A stretch of 6,955 nucleotides of DNA from DATAPD01 sp036265385 (GCA_036265385.1 DATAPD010000044.1:1-6955), one strand, 5' to 3'. Counted from the stretch's first letter, positions 1 through 6,318 are shown. Made by a program: numbers and translations. Notes: generated by a model from the sequence alone, not told the origin.

Positions 1-609
1 GCGCCGCACAACTCGCGTACGAGCGTTGGCCTCTATCGACGCGCCCTAGAGGGACAGGCGGGCGCTCCGTTCGTTGTGGAGTTCATCGATTCGTGGCATG
101 ATCATCCGCTCCTGGTTCAAGCGTTTGCTGAGAAGTTTCAATTGGGTTGGCAGAGGGTTTGTGCAGAAGCCGGAGCCAGAGTCCCCGTTATTTTCACAGC
201 ACACAGCGTTCCCGAACGCACGATTACAGAAGGCGACCTCTATAAGGACCAGGCTCATAAGACCGCAGAACTCGTCGCGCAAGCAGCAGGGCATCCCGGC
301 GAAGCATGGAACTTCGCATTTCAGAGCCAGGGAATGTCAGGAGGTCCGTGGATCGGTCCTACCGTGGAGGACACAATCCTGTGTCTAAAGCAGAAAGGAC
401 ATGACACGGTGTTCATCCAGCCGGTCGGCTTCCTCTGCGATCATGTTGAAATTCTCTATGACATTGATATCGCCTTCAAGGAATTCGCCGAGAAGAATGG
501 GATGCGTCTATGGCGTGCCGAATCGCTCAACGATTCACCTCTTCTAACCTCGGCGTTGGCTGATTTAGCTCGTTCCCGGTTGAGAGCAGCGACTGGTTCG
601 ACAGCATGA
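1..609 (+). CDS. hemH: Ferrochelatase, 3' part (5' end outside window)
   Basis: The reading frame is open from base 1 and ends at TGA 607-609, giving 202 visible residues. Ferrochelatases are usually about 310-350 residues, so roughly 115 N-terminal residues lie upstream. Family signatures appear in order: APHNSRTSVGLYR at the very start, FTAHSVPER with the presumed catalytic His at codon 202-204, QSQGMSGGPWIGP, and PVGFLCDHVEILYDID with the presumed catalytic Glu at codon 448-450. The enzyme inserts Fe2+ into a porphyrin late in heme synthesis, in the cytoplasm or at the membrane face. The stop overlaps the next gene (ATGA), so the two are almost certainly translated together. Whether the substrate is protoporphyrin IX or coproporphyrin III cannot be told from this fragment. 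An internal GTG at 76 is not the start, because conserved sequence lies upstream of it. Confidence 0.97.
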   Translation, partial: APHNSRTSVGLYRRALEGQAGAPFVVEFIDSWHDHPLLVQAFAEKFQLGWQRVCAEAGARVPVIFTAHSVPERTITEGDLYKDQAHKTAELVAQAAGHPGEAWNFAFQSQGMSGGPWIGPTVEDTILCLKQKGHDTVFIQPVGFLCDHVEILYDIDIAFKEFAEKNGMRLWRAESLNDSPLLTSALADLARSRLRAATGSTA

Positions 610-2039
610 GGCGGATCGCCATTGTTGGCGGAGGTGTCGCCGGACTCTCGGCGGCTTTCGCTCTCGAACAGGAGCGCACCAGCGCCTCCGCGCCAATCGA
701 ATATGTTCTATTCGAGAGCAGCGCAAAGCTTGGAGGCGTACTTGTCACCGAGCACGTCGACAATTGCGTAGTGGAAGGCGGCCCGGACTCGTTTATAAGC
801 GAAAAGCCGTGGGCTGCCGACCTTTGCCGAGAGATCGGTCTTGAAGACCAGTTGATCGGATCAAATGATGCCGAACGCAAAACCTACATTCTAGTAAACG
901 GCCGATTAGTGGCCATGCCCGATGGCCTGATGTTCATGGTGCCAACCAAGATCCTTCCCACAGTCTTGTCGCCGCTGTTTGGTATCGGCACGAAGTTGAG
1001 GATGGCAAGCGAGTGGTTTCACCCCCCGCACAAGGCTTCCGGCGATGAAACTGTAGCGGCCTTAGTTGCGCGTCACTATGGCTCAGAAATGGTTCATCGC
1101 TTGGCCGACCCCCTGCTAGCGGGAGTGTATGGCGGGGAAGCCGGACAACTCAGCGTTCGCGCTGTTCTTCCGCGATTCGCCGAAATGGAAGCAAAACACG
1201 GTAGTCTGGGCCGGGCGATGCTGAGCGCGCGACGGCATATGGGACATGCTTCCAAAATGCCTGCACGTCCTCTGTTCACATCCCTAAGAGATGGAATGCA
1301 GCAGATGATCGAGGCTATCTCGTCGCGCGTGACTCGATCGTATCTCCGAACGACCCAAGAAGTTCAGGCAATACAGCCGATTCGCGATGGTTGGCTGCTA
1401 ACCGCGCGCAATCAATCCGATCATTTCGATGCCGTGATCCTCGCCCTTCCTACTCAGGTTGCGGCGCGCTTGGCCCAGCCGTTTGCAACTGACCTGGCGA
1501 CAGAGCTTGCAGCCATCCAATACAGCTCATCTGTCACCGTGACTCTCGGCTACGATGAAAAGGTGAGAAGATTGCTTCCACCCGGTTTTGGTTTTCTCGT
1601 ACCGCGCAGCGAAGGCGTACGCATGCTGGCATGCACTTTCGTGCACAATAAGTTTCCGCATCGCGCTCCAGAAAACCGTGCTCTCATTAGGTGCTTTCTA
1701 GGCGGAGCCCGCGATGAGCAGATTCTTTCTTGCTCAGAGAAAGACATCATCGAACTAGTGCGCCGTGAACTGAAGCAGGTCGTAGGCGTCGAGTCCGAGC
1801 CGCTTTTCACCCGTGTTTACAAGTGGCGCAGCGCGATGGCGCAGTATGCTGTCGGACATCTTGATCGCCTGGACCGAATTGATCGGGCCTGTGCGCAAAT
1901 CCCAGGCTTGTTTCTTGCTGGAAATGGCTATCGTGGAATCGGAGTGCCTGATTGCGTGCGATCCGGGAAAGAGGCTGCCGCGAAGGCATTGTCGAGCTTG
2001 GGATTGAACGCCGCGACGGCAGTTCCGGACCGAAGCTGA
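606..2039 (+). CDS. hemG: HemY-type protoporphyrinogen (or coproporphyrinogen III) oxidase, FAD-dependent
   Basis: This 477-residue protein has the normal length for the oxygen-dependent HemY-type oxidase family. The N-terminus (residues 3-22) is a dinucleotide-binding fold with GGGVAGLSAA. It is followed by the family hallmark EGGPDSFISEKPW around residues 57-69. The C-terminus carries the second FAD-contacting segment (GLFLAGNGYRGIGVPDC, residues 434-450). The enzyme oxidises the porphyrinogen ring to the porphyrin, at the membrane surface. The start ATG at 606 overlaps the hemH stop. No strong Shine-Dalgarno is visible, which suggests translational coupling. The gene order ferrochelatase then HemY-type oxidase matches the Bacillus hemEHY arrangement, where the enzymes are now known to act on coproporphyrin (CpfC/CgoX). 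Either substrate remains possible here. It is unrelated to the flavodoxin-like HemG of E. coli. Confidence 0.95.
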   Translation: MRRIAIVGGGVAGLSAAFALEQERTSASAPIEYVLFESSAKLGGVLVTEHVDNCVVEGGPDSFISEKPWAADLCREIGLEDQLIGSNDAERKTYILVNGRLVAMPDGLMFMVPTKILPTVLSPLFGIGTKLRMASEWFHPPHKASGDETVAALVARHYGSEMVHRLADPLLAGVYGGEAGQLSVRAVLPRFAEMEAKHGSLGRAMLSARRHMGHASKMPARPLFTSLRDGMQQMIEAISSRVTRSYLRTTQEVQAIQPIRDGWLLTARNQSDHFDAVILALPTQVAARLAQPFATDLATELAAIQYSSSVTVTLGYDEKVRRLLPPGFGFLVPRSEGVRMLACTFVHNKFPHRAPENRALIRCFLGGARDEQILSCSEKDIIELVRRELKQVVGVESEPLFTRVYKWRSAMAQYAVGHLDRLDRIDRACAQIPGLFLAGNGYRGIGVPDCVRSGKEAAAKALSSLGLNAATAVPDRS

Positions 2040-2135
2040 GCAGCAAACCTCCAAGGTAACGCCAGTGTCCACTCCGTTCCATCTCTTAACGTGCTGCGCC
2101 ATGTCCAGTCATGATGACCGCTCGTCACAAAGCAA

Positions 2136-2164
2136 ACTCCCGCCCTCCACCGAAGGCGGGGAGT
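2136..2164 (-). terminator. Hairpin in the convergent gap, likely terminator for the cupredoxin gene
   Basis: Read on the minus strand, ACTCCCCGCC pairs with GGCGGGAGT to give nine base pairs with one bulged C and a 10-base loop. It is followed by TTGCTTTGT, which is moderately T-rich. It lies 26 bases beyond the cupredoxin stop codon and about 100 bases beyond the hemG stop. The downstream T's favour minus-strand termination. On the plus strand the hairpin lacks a T tract, so it is at best a weak terminator for the heme operon. Confidence 0.55.
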
Positions 2165-2189
2165 CGCGCTAAGCCTAATTGCGGCAATT

Positions 2190-2870
2190 TCATTGTGTGT
2201 TCTGATGATCGTGCACAACCACATCCAAACGCATCCAGGGATGCACACAGCACTGCCAGTGGGTAACGCCTTGCGGCAACAACGCGCTTCCCGCTACCGG
2301 GCCCGCCTCTGTCAACCCAGCCTCGACAAACAGGTTGGAGTCGGTTTCGGGTTGCGGAGCCAGGGAGCCGTCAGCTAGCACTTGGGCGCACTCGGGCGCC
2401 GGGTCCGGATTGCCCGTCAGAGGGTTCAACGGAGCGAAGAATCCTCCAGCATACTTCTTCACTTTGGTGAACGTGTGAGTTTCGCCGCCGACGTTCTGTA
2501 ACGAAATTTGCTCTCCAGGATTCAAGTCGAGGCGGACCAGTCTTAATTTTCCTTCCGTCGTGTCGAGCAAGGGATTGAAACGCCAAGCACCCGCAATCTT
2601 GTCCAGTTGCAACTCACCAAAGAAATCCTCGAACTTGGTTTGTCCGTGATGGCCAGCCTCACAGGTTCCGGGCCCCACAGCGGCATTGAAGGTCTTCGGG
2701 TCGCAAGCATCCCAAATACGAACCGTCTTAGTCTGTCCTTCCAGCTTTGCGGTGACAGCGTTCGATTGCGCTAATAGAACCAATGGACTCATCAACAGAG
2801 TTGTGCCCAGACAGAGCCCAAGGCGGATCATTTTGCCCCTGATTGTTTCGTGAGAATTACGGCCGTTCAT
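2190..2870 (-). CDS. Exported cupredoxin-like (type 1 copper) protein
   Basis: This 226-residue protein begins with a charged segment and a hydrophobic stretch (residues 14-34, IRLGLCLGTTLLMSPLVLLA). That is a signal peptide, probably cut near AQS, so the protein should act outside the cytoplasm. Two features suggest a type 1 copper site: His132 in GGETHTF, and the C-terminal CCVHPWM, which gives Cys207-x2-His210-x2-Met213. The middle part (VRIWDACDPKTFNAAVGPGTC) contains Cys56 and Cys70, which could form a disulfide. I chose the ATG at 2868-2870 because AAGGAG lies 7 bases upstream. The frame can be extended to a TTG at 2912, but that lacks such support. It lies 68 bases downstream of the OsmC gene on the same strand, so co-transcription is likely. 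Electron transfer or copper binding is inferred. The partner protein is unknown. Confidence 0.8.
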   Translation of the reverse strand: MNGRNSHETIRGKMIRLGLCLGTTLLMSPLVLLAQSNAVTAKLEGQTKTVRIWDACDPKTFNAAVGPGTCEAGHHGQTKFEDFFGELQLDKIAGAWRFNPLLDTTEGKLRLVRLDLNPGEQISLQNVGGETHTFTKVKKYAGGFFAPLNPLTGNPDPAPECAQVLADGSLAPQPETDSNLFVEAGLTEAGPVAGSALLPQGVTHWQCCVHPWMRLDVVVHDHQNTQ

Positions 2871-2877
2871 TGCTTCT

Positions 2878-2883
2878 CTCCTT
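2878..2883 (-). promoter_or_regulatory. Shine-Dalgarno that sets the cupredoxin start
   Basis: AAGGAG on the minus strand, 7 bases before the ATG at 2870. It decides between this ATG and the longer TTG-initiated frame starting at 2912. Confidence 0.8.
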
Positions 2884-2923
2884 TGATCATCAATTTCATG
2901 CTTCACGTTCAAGGCAGTACGAC

Positions 2924-2936
2924 AGTGGCCGCCACT
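2924..2936. repeat. 13-bp palindrome between the OsmC and cupredoxin genes
   Basis: AGTGGC-C-GCCACT is a perfect inverted repeat with a single central base. It starts just outside the OsmC stop codon and lies about 55 bases upstream of the cupredoxin ATG. It could be a protein-binding site or a short hairpin (five pairs with a three-base loop). Chance cannot be ruled out for such a short element. Confidence 0.4.
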
Positions 2937-2938
2937 TG

Positions 2939-3508
2939 CTATTTCATCCGCTCGGCTGAAAGTGCGACGGGAACTCCCCGGGTGATGGAATCGTACACAG
3001 GCGAGAACTGAGGACCTAAAGAGCTCAGTTCCCGAAGTTGTTCATCGGTGAAGTCGCCTTTAATGCGCAGCTTCATCGTGATGTTCTGGTATCCGTTTCT
3101 GACATTCGGATTAAGACCGAGAAAGCCGTTGAGGTCCAAAACCCCTTCGAGAGTGGATTCCACTTGCTCAACGGCAATGCCCCGAGCCGCTGCGTGATAG
3201 ATGGTAGAGGTCGTGACGCACGATGCTAGAGCGTGCAGCAAGTGCTCCACCGGATTCGCCCCGCGATCAGATCCGAGCAGCACATCTGGTTCGTCGGCAA
3301 CTAACGTAAAGCCCGAATTGTGCCGGACCTCTTTCCCCCCGGCCGTGAACGGTTGCACCTCCGAACGAGTTTCGCCAGCGTCGATCCAGCGGTTTTGGAT
3401 ACGGAAGCGAAAGCTGCCCAGTTCAGGCGCAGCTTTAACCGCCGTTATCGTCTCCTTCATACGAGTTATGTCGACGCCGTTCGTGATTGTTGAGAGTTTA
3501 GTTTGCAT
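2939..3508 (-). CDS. OsmC-family protein (peroxidase-like), second conserved cysteine replaced
   Basis: This 189-residue protein has the OsmC/YhfA-type fold signature: GANPVEHLLHALASC at residues 83-97, with Cys97 at the usual peroxidatic position and Glu88 nearby. OsmC/Ohr proteins reduce organic hydroperoxides with a Cys pair in the cytoplasm. The usual second motif, (C)PV, appears here as FSPVYDSI, with Ser169 in place of the Cys. Cys97 is the only cysteine in the protein. A standard Ohr-type intramolecular disulfide is therefore impossible, so the protein may be a one-Cys enzyme or may have another role, as in some OsmC subfamilies. The ATG at 3508 is preceded by GAAGGG about 11 bases upstream, an acceptable but loosely spaced site. 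A later Met at residue 17 has no better one. A sigma54-like promoter lies just upstream (3565-3580). Confidence 0.88.
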   Translation of the reverse strand: MQTKLSTITNGVDITRMKETITAVKAAPELGSFRFRIQNRWIDAGETRSEVQPFTAGGKEVRHNSGFTLVADEPDVLLGSDRGANPVEHLLHALASCVTTSTIYHAAARGIAVEQVESTLEGVLDLNGFLGLNPNVRNGYQNITMKLRIKGDFTDEQLRELSSLGPQFSPVYDSITRGVPVALSAERMK

Positions 3509-3564
3509 TACGTTTTTTCCCTTCGTCTGATGTCGAAAGTCCTGCCGCTTTGTTAGGAGAAGAA

Positions 3565-3580
3565 GGCAGACAAGATGCCA
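3565..3580 (-). promoter_or_regulatory. Sigma54 (-24/-12) promoter candidate for the OsmC gene
   Basis: The minus strand reads TGGCATCTTGTCTGCC. GG of the -24 box and GC of the -12 box are at exact sigma54 spacing (consensus TGGCAC-N5-TTGCW). It sits 16 bases beyond the stop codon of the upstream gene. The predicted start near 3554 would give a leader of about 46 bases to the OsmC ATG. It shares TGGCAY-N5-CTGCC with the element at 4094-4109. Confidence 0.65.
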
Positions 3581-3595
3581 TAATGGTGACTCTGC

Positions 3596-4045
3596 TTAGT
3601 GCTGGCGTTTCACAAAGTTCGATTGCGCGAGCGCTCCTGAGTCGCTGATGACTTCTCGCGACTCACGAGAATTCGTGACATCGTCTCGCAATATTTCGCG
3701 CTCCGATTTGCTGAGCTTAAGCGCCTGCACGGTCCCATCGAAGGAGACTTCCTGCAGAAGCCATGTCTCACCGTAGCGGTGAAAGCGCAAATAGGTCCTC
3801 GTCACCAAACCTGGATCGGCTGCTTTGGTGGTAAATGCGGTTACCGAATTCACTCCGAATGAACTCAGCATGATCGCGTTCAAACGTGAGTCGAATCGCA
3901 CTCGGTAGTCGCCAGCTGGCCAGGTTCTTCCTGCTGCATGAAATGAAAAAGGCACATTCGCTCGGATCGTGCGCATCTCTTGGCCGAAGGCCGACAGCGC
4001 TACCAGCAGCAATGCCAACCCAAAAAGATTTCTGAACTTCGCCAT
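3596..4045 (-). CDS. Small secreted protein of unknown function, acidobacterial type
   Basis: This 149-residue protein starts with a clear signal peptide (KFRNLFGLALLLVALSAFGQ, residues 3-22, probable cut after AFG). It continues with RANVPFSFHAAGRTWPAGDYRVRF (residues 29-52), a pattern I recognise from many small exported acidobacterial hypothetical proteins with a short beta-rich domain. The C-terminal 40 residues are charged (LSKSEREILRDD...) and may be helical. No catalytic motif is visible, and the protein contains no cysteine. The start ATG at 4043-4045 has GGAGG 9 bases upstream. It is the first gene after the activator gene on the same strand and carries the best sigma54 promoter in the window directly upstream. 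Its function is unknown; an envelope or stress role is only a guess from context. Confidence 0.85.
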   Translation of the reverse strand: MAKFRNLFGLALLLVALSAFGQEMRTIRANVPFSFHAAGRTWPAGDYRVRFDSRLNAIMLSSFGVNSVTAFTTKAADPGLVTRTYLRFHRYGETWLLQEVSFDGTVQALKLSKSEREILRDDVTNSRESREVISDSGALAQSNFVKRQH

Positions 4046-4054
4046 AGTTCTTGT

Positions 4055-4059
4055 CCTCC
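4055..4059 (-). promoter_or_regulatory. Shine-Dalgarno of the secreted-protein gene
   Basis: GGAGG on the minus strand, 9 bases before the ATG at 4045. It lies inside the roughly 38-base leader predicted from the sigma54 element. Confidence 0.8.
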
Positions 4060-4093
4060 GTCAAGTTTCGAATTAGTTGCTAGGACAATGAAT

Positions 4094-4109
4094 GGCAGGC
4101 GCAGTGCCA
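4094..4109 (-). promoter_or_regulatory. Sigma54 (-24/-12) promoter candidate for the secreted-protein gene
   Basis: The minus strand reads TGGCACTGCGCCTGCC. The -24 box TGGCAC is perfect, is preceded by TT as in the extended consensus, and the -12 GC is at the exact spacing. The predicted start is near 4083, giving a leader of about 38 bases that contains the GGAGG. The gene directly upstream encodes a sigma54 activator, which makes the call much more credible than the motif alone. Confidence 0.75.
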
Positions 4110-4165
4110 AACCGCGCGTCCGCTTAGTCCTTCGTCTTCACTGAATTCGGTGTGCCAATTTGTGA

Positions 4166-4179
4166 ACTCGCTAACGAGT
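4166..4179. repeat. Short hairpin ACTCG-CTAA-CGAGT
   Basis: A perfect five-base inverted repeat with a four-base loop, in the gap between the activator gene and the secreted-protein gene. No T tract follows on either strand, so it is not a good terminator. It may be a secondary regulatory site or chance. Confidence 0.3.
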
Positions 4180-4231
4180 CTTCGCTACTCCCGAAATCTC
4201 GCGGTGAGCTTTCACGAGAAGTATTGCGCGC

Positions 4232-4249
4232 GTGTGCAGATCAGCACAC
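4232..4249. promoter_or_regulatory. Candidate activator-binding site (enhancer), GTGTGC-N6-GCACAC
   Basis: Perfect six-base arms separated by six bases. The core also reads TGT-N10-ACA, the form of the NifA-class upstream activator sequence. Its centre is about 158 bases upstream of the transcription start predicted for the 4094-4109 promoter, within the usual range for sigma54 enhancers. It lies about 70 bases after the activator's stop codon. Binding by the activator encoded next to it is an inference. Confidence 0.5.
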
Positions 4250-4318
4250 TCGGAGCGCGCTACGGCGCACTTGTGTTGGTGATGAGTGGTGTTGTTCGGC
4301 GCTCCCGCGAAAAGGTTT

Positions 4319-6232
4319 CTATCTTGGACGCTGAATTCCCAGAGCTTTCATTCTCGAGGAGAGAGTTGACGGAGGAATACCAAGCTTCTGCGCAGCTCCT
4401 CGCGTGCCTGCCACCTTCCAACGCGCTTCTTCCAGGGCACGAAGTAACGTATTCCTCTCTATTTCGCGGAGTTCGCTCTTGGTGCGGATCGCCGATACAG
4501 CGTCTGAAATCGTGCGTTCTTGAGACTGCTGCAACTTGCGCAGCGGCAGGACATCCCGAAGATTCAGCCGGCCATCGCGAGAGATAATAACGGCGCGCTC
4601 GATTACATTCTCCAGTTCGCGCACATTTCCAGGCCAATGATAAGACCGCAGCCGCCTCAGGCAATCGGAGGTTAGCTCAAGTGGAGCTTTTCCCATTCTG
4701 GCGCAATTGCGCGCGAGAAAGTTTTCAGCTAGCAGTTCCACATCCGATCCCCGATCACGCAGAGGAGGAACTGAGATTGGAAACACATGAAGCCGGTAAT
4801 ACAAGTCTTCGCGAAAACGGCCAGCGCTTACCTCACTAGAAAGGTCGCGGTTCGTGGCTGCTATCACTCGCACATTCACCTTGCGCGTTTGCGAACTGCC
4901 TACGGACTCGTATTCACCTTCCTGGAGCACACGCAAAAGCTTGGGCTGCAGTTCGAGAGGCAGTTCGGCAACTTCATCAAGGAAGATAGTTCCACCATGT
5001 GCCAACTCGAATCTTCCGGTCCTCCGGGTTGCTGCACCGGTAAAGGCGCCCCGTTCGTGACCGAAGAACTCGCTCTCGCAGAGGGCTGCGGGAATGGCCG
5101 CGCAGTTCACGCGGATGAAAGGCTTCGTGGCCCGGTCACTCGCCTGGTGAATCGCGCGAGCTACAAGCTCCTTCCCCGTGCCCGTTTCTCCGGTGATGAG
5201 AACGGTTGCCGGGGTCGGTGCCACTTGATGAACAGCAGTGATGACGGCGCGAACAGCAGGACTGTTGCCAAGTATGTCGCCGCCATTCTGATGTTCGTTG
5301 ATCTCGCTCATCAAATATGCGGTTTCCTGTTCAAGTTCGCGCAAGCGATTTTCCGCAGCCAATTGATCCTGAACATTGCGCAGAATGAGGCTATACCGTC
5401 GGCTGCCCTGCAGCTCGAAGCACGAAATACTGGCCTCCGCCGCGAACCCAGCACCATCGCTGCGAACCACATCGAAGCCCCCTGGCACCCAGGAGAAGGT
5501 TCGAGTTACGCAATCGAGTTCCTGTGCTACGGAGCACAGCTTCTGAGCACTGGCCGGACTCAGCAGCGCAGTCATTTTGTAACTCGTAAAAGCCTCGCCT
5601 GACAGTGCAAACAGATTGGCAGCTGATTCATTGGCCCGCACAATGTTGAATTGGTTGTCCAGTTCAACGATGGCGTCCATGGCACTGTCGAACAGGCGGC
5701 AGAAGCGTTGTTCGCTTTCACGAATGGTAGATTCCGCTCGGAGCCTGTTAACTTCCGCAGCCGCCCTGGCTGCAAAGATGCGGAAGGCGGATTCCACGTC
5801 GGGGAGAAGCTCTAGCGGCTTAGTGTCGAGCGCTGAAAGATGTCCCAACACGGAGCCGTCTTGACCTAAAAACGGTACGCCGACGTAGCTGACGGCGTTG
5901 AGCGAAGATAAGTCTGGATCTTCCGGGAAGAGATCCATGATCCGCTCAGGATAGTGAACAAGCCGCCCGGTTTCTATGACGACCTCACACGGCGTCCCCG
6001 TGATGCTGTACTCGTAGTCCTCGACGAAATTTCCGTTCATCCAAAACGCCAAGGACCGCAAGACCTTTCTTTCCGGCAAGTACTCGGTCACCCAGACGCC
6101 GACAACATTCATCGCCATGGCTGCGGAACGGACGAGCGCTTTGAGGAACTCGTGGCCCGTCTGCGAAGATGTGCCCTCGAGCAGATAGCGAATCAGTGAT
6201 TCGGATCGGGTTTGTACAGCCGTGCTGCTCAT
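4319..6232 (-). CDS. Sigma54-dependent transcriptional activator with GAF and PAS sensor domains and Fis-type HTH
   Basis: This 637-residue protein has a GAF-like domain at about residues 20-165, a PAS domain at about 168-290 and a short linker helix at about 291-312. An AAA+ sigma54-interaction domain spans about 320-555. In it I see Walker A GETGTGKE (348-355), the sigma54-contacting GAFTGA loop intact (395-400), Walker B GGTIFLDE (413-420), the sensor I region AATNRD, the arginine-finger segment FREDLYYRL (473-481) and sensor II WPGNVREL (533-540). A Fis-type helix-turn-helix closes the protein (about 588-637). No phosphoreceiver domain is present, so it should respond to a ligand or redox signal through GAF/PAS. 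The ligand cannot be read from the sequence. The ATG at 6230-6232 is the only plausible start: an in-frame stop lies a few codons upstream, and the GAF domain begins soon after. AGGA directly abuts this ATG, so ribosome binding looks poor and expression may be low. Confidence 0.95.
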   Translation of the reverse strand: MSSTAVQTRSESLIRYLLEGTSSQTGHEFLKALVRSAAMAMNVVGVWVTEYLPERKVLRSLAFWMNGNFVEDYEYSITGTPCEVVIETGRLVHYPERIMDLFPEDPDLSSLNAVSYVGVPFLGQDGSVLGHLSALDTKPLELLPDVESAFRIFAARAAAEVNRLRAESTIRESEQRFCRLFDSAMDAIVELDNQFNIVRANESAANLFALSGEAFTSYKMTALLSPASAQKLCSVAQELDCVTRTFSWVPGGFDVVRSDGAGFAAEASISCFELQGSRRYSLILRNVQDQLAAENRLRELEQETAYLMSEINEHQNGGDILGNSPAVRAVITAVHQVAPTPATVLITGETGTGKELVARAIHQASDRATKPFIRVNCAAIPAALCESEFFGHERGAFTGAATRRTGRFELAHGGTIFLDEVAELPLELQPKLLRVLQEGEYESVGSSQTRKVNVRVIAATNRDLSSEVSAGRFREDLYYRLHVFPISVPPLRDRGSDVELLAENFLARNCARMGKAPLELTSDCLRRLRSYHWPGNVRELENVIERAVIISRDGRLNLRDVLPLRKLQQSQERTISDAVSAIRTKSELREIERNTLLRALEEARWKVAGTRGAAQKLGIPPSTLSSRMKALGIQRPR

Positions 6233-6302
6233 TCCTAGAGTTACAGATGTAGCTCAGCAAGAAAGTAGCGCAAAATTTTGAGGAGATAGTGTGGCAGTCT
6301 GA

Positions 6303-6318
6303 GGCATTTCGCCCGCCA
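6303..6318 (-). promoter_or_regulatory. Weak sigma54-like element upstream of the activator gene
   Basis: The minus strand reads TGGCGGGCGAAATGCC. GG and GC are at correct sigma54 spacing, but the -24 box is only TGGCgg and the -12 box ATGCC. It would start transcription near 6292, about 60 bases before the activator ATG, and could allow autoregulation. No convincing sigma70 promoter is visible for this gene either. Confidence 0.3.

Noticed and set aside
3541..3570. CTGCC...GGCAG as a terminator after the secreted-protein gene
   Set aside because: Only five base pairs with an 18-base loop and no T tract. The GGCAG arm is better explained as the -12 box of the sigma54 element.
4142..4157. A second TGGCAC on the minus strand upstream of the 4094-4109 promoter
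   Set aside because: The -12 position reads TC instead of GC at the required spacing, so it fails as a sigma54 promoter.
4150..4587. A 145-codon open frame on the + strand overlapping the activator's 3' end and the intergenic gap
   Set aside because: Its second half is antisense to the activator's HTH region, and the protein has no family-like features. The gap is better explained by regulatory sites.
4787..5602. A 271-codon open frame on the + strand
   Set aside because: It lies entirely antisense to the sigma54 activator, whose domains are unmistakable. The antisense frame has no recognisable motif and no ribosome site.
6292..6306. TGGCAG...GGCA on the + strand as a sigma54 promoter
   Set aside because: The GG-to-GC spacing is one base short, and no gene follows on that strand.
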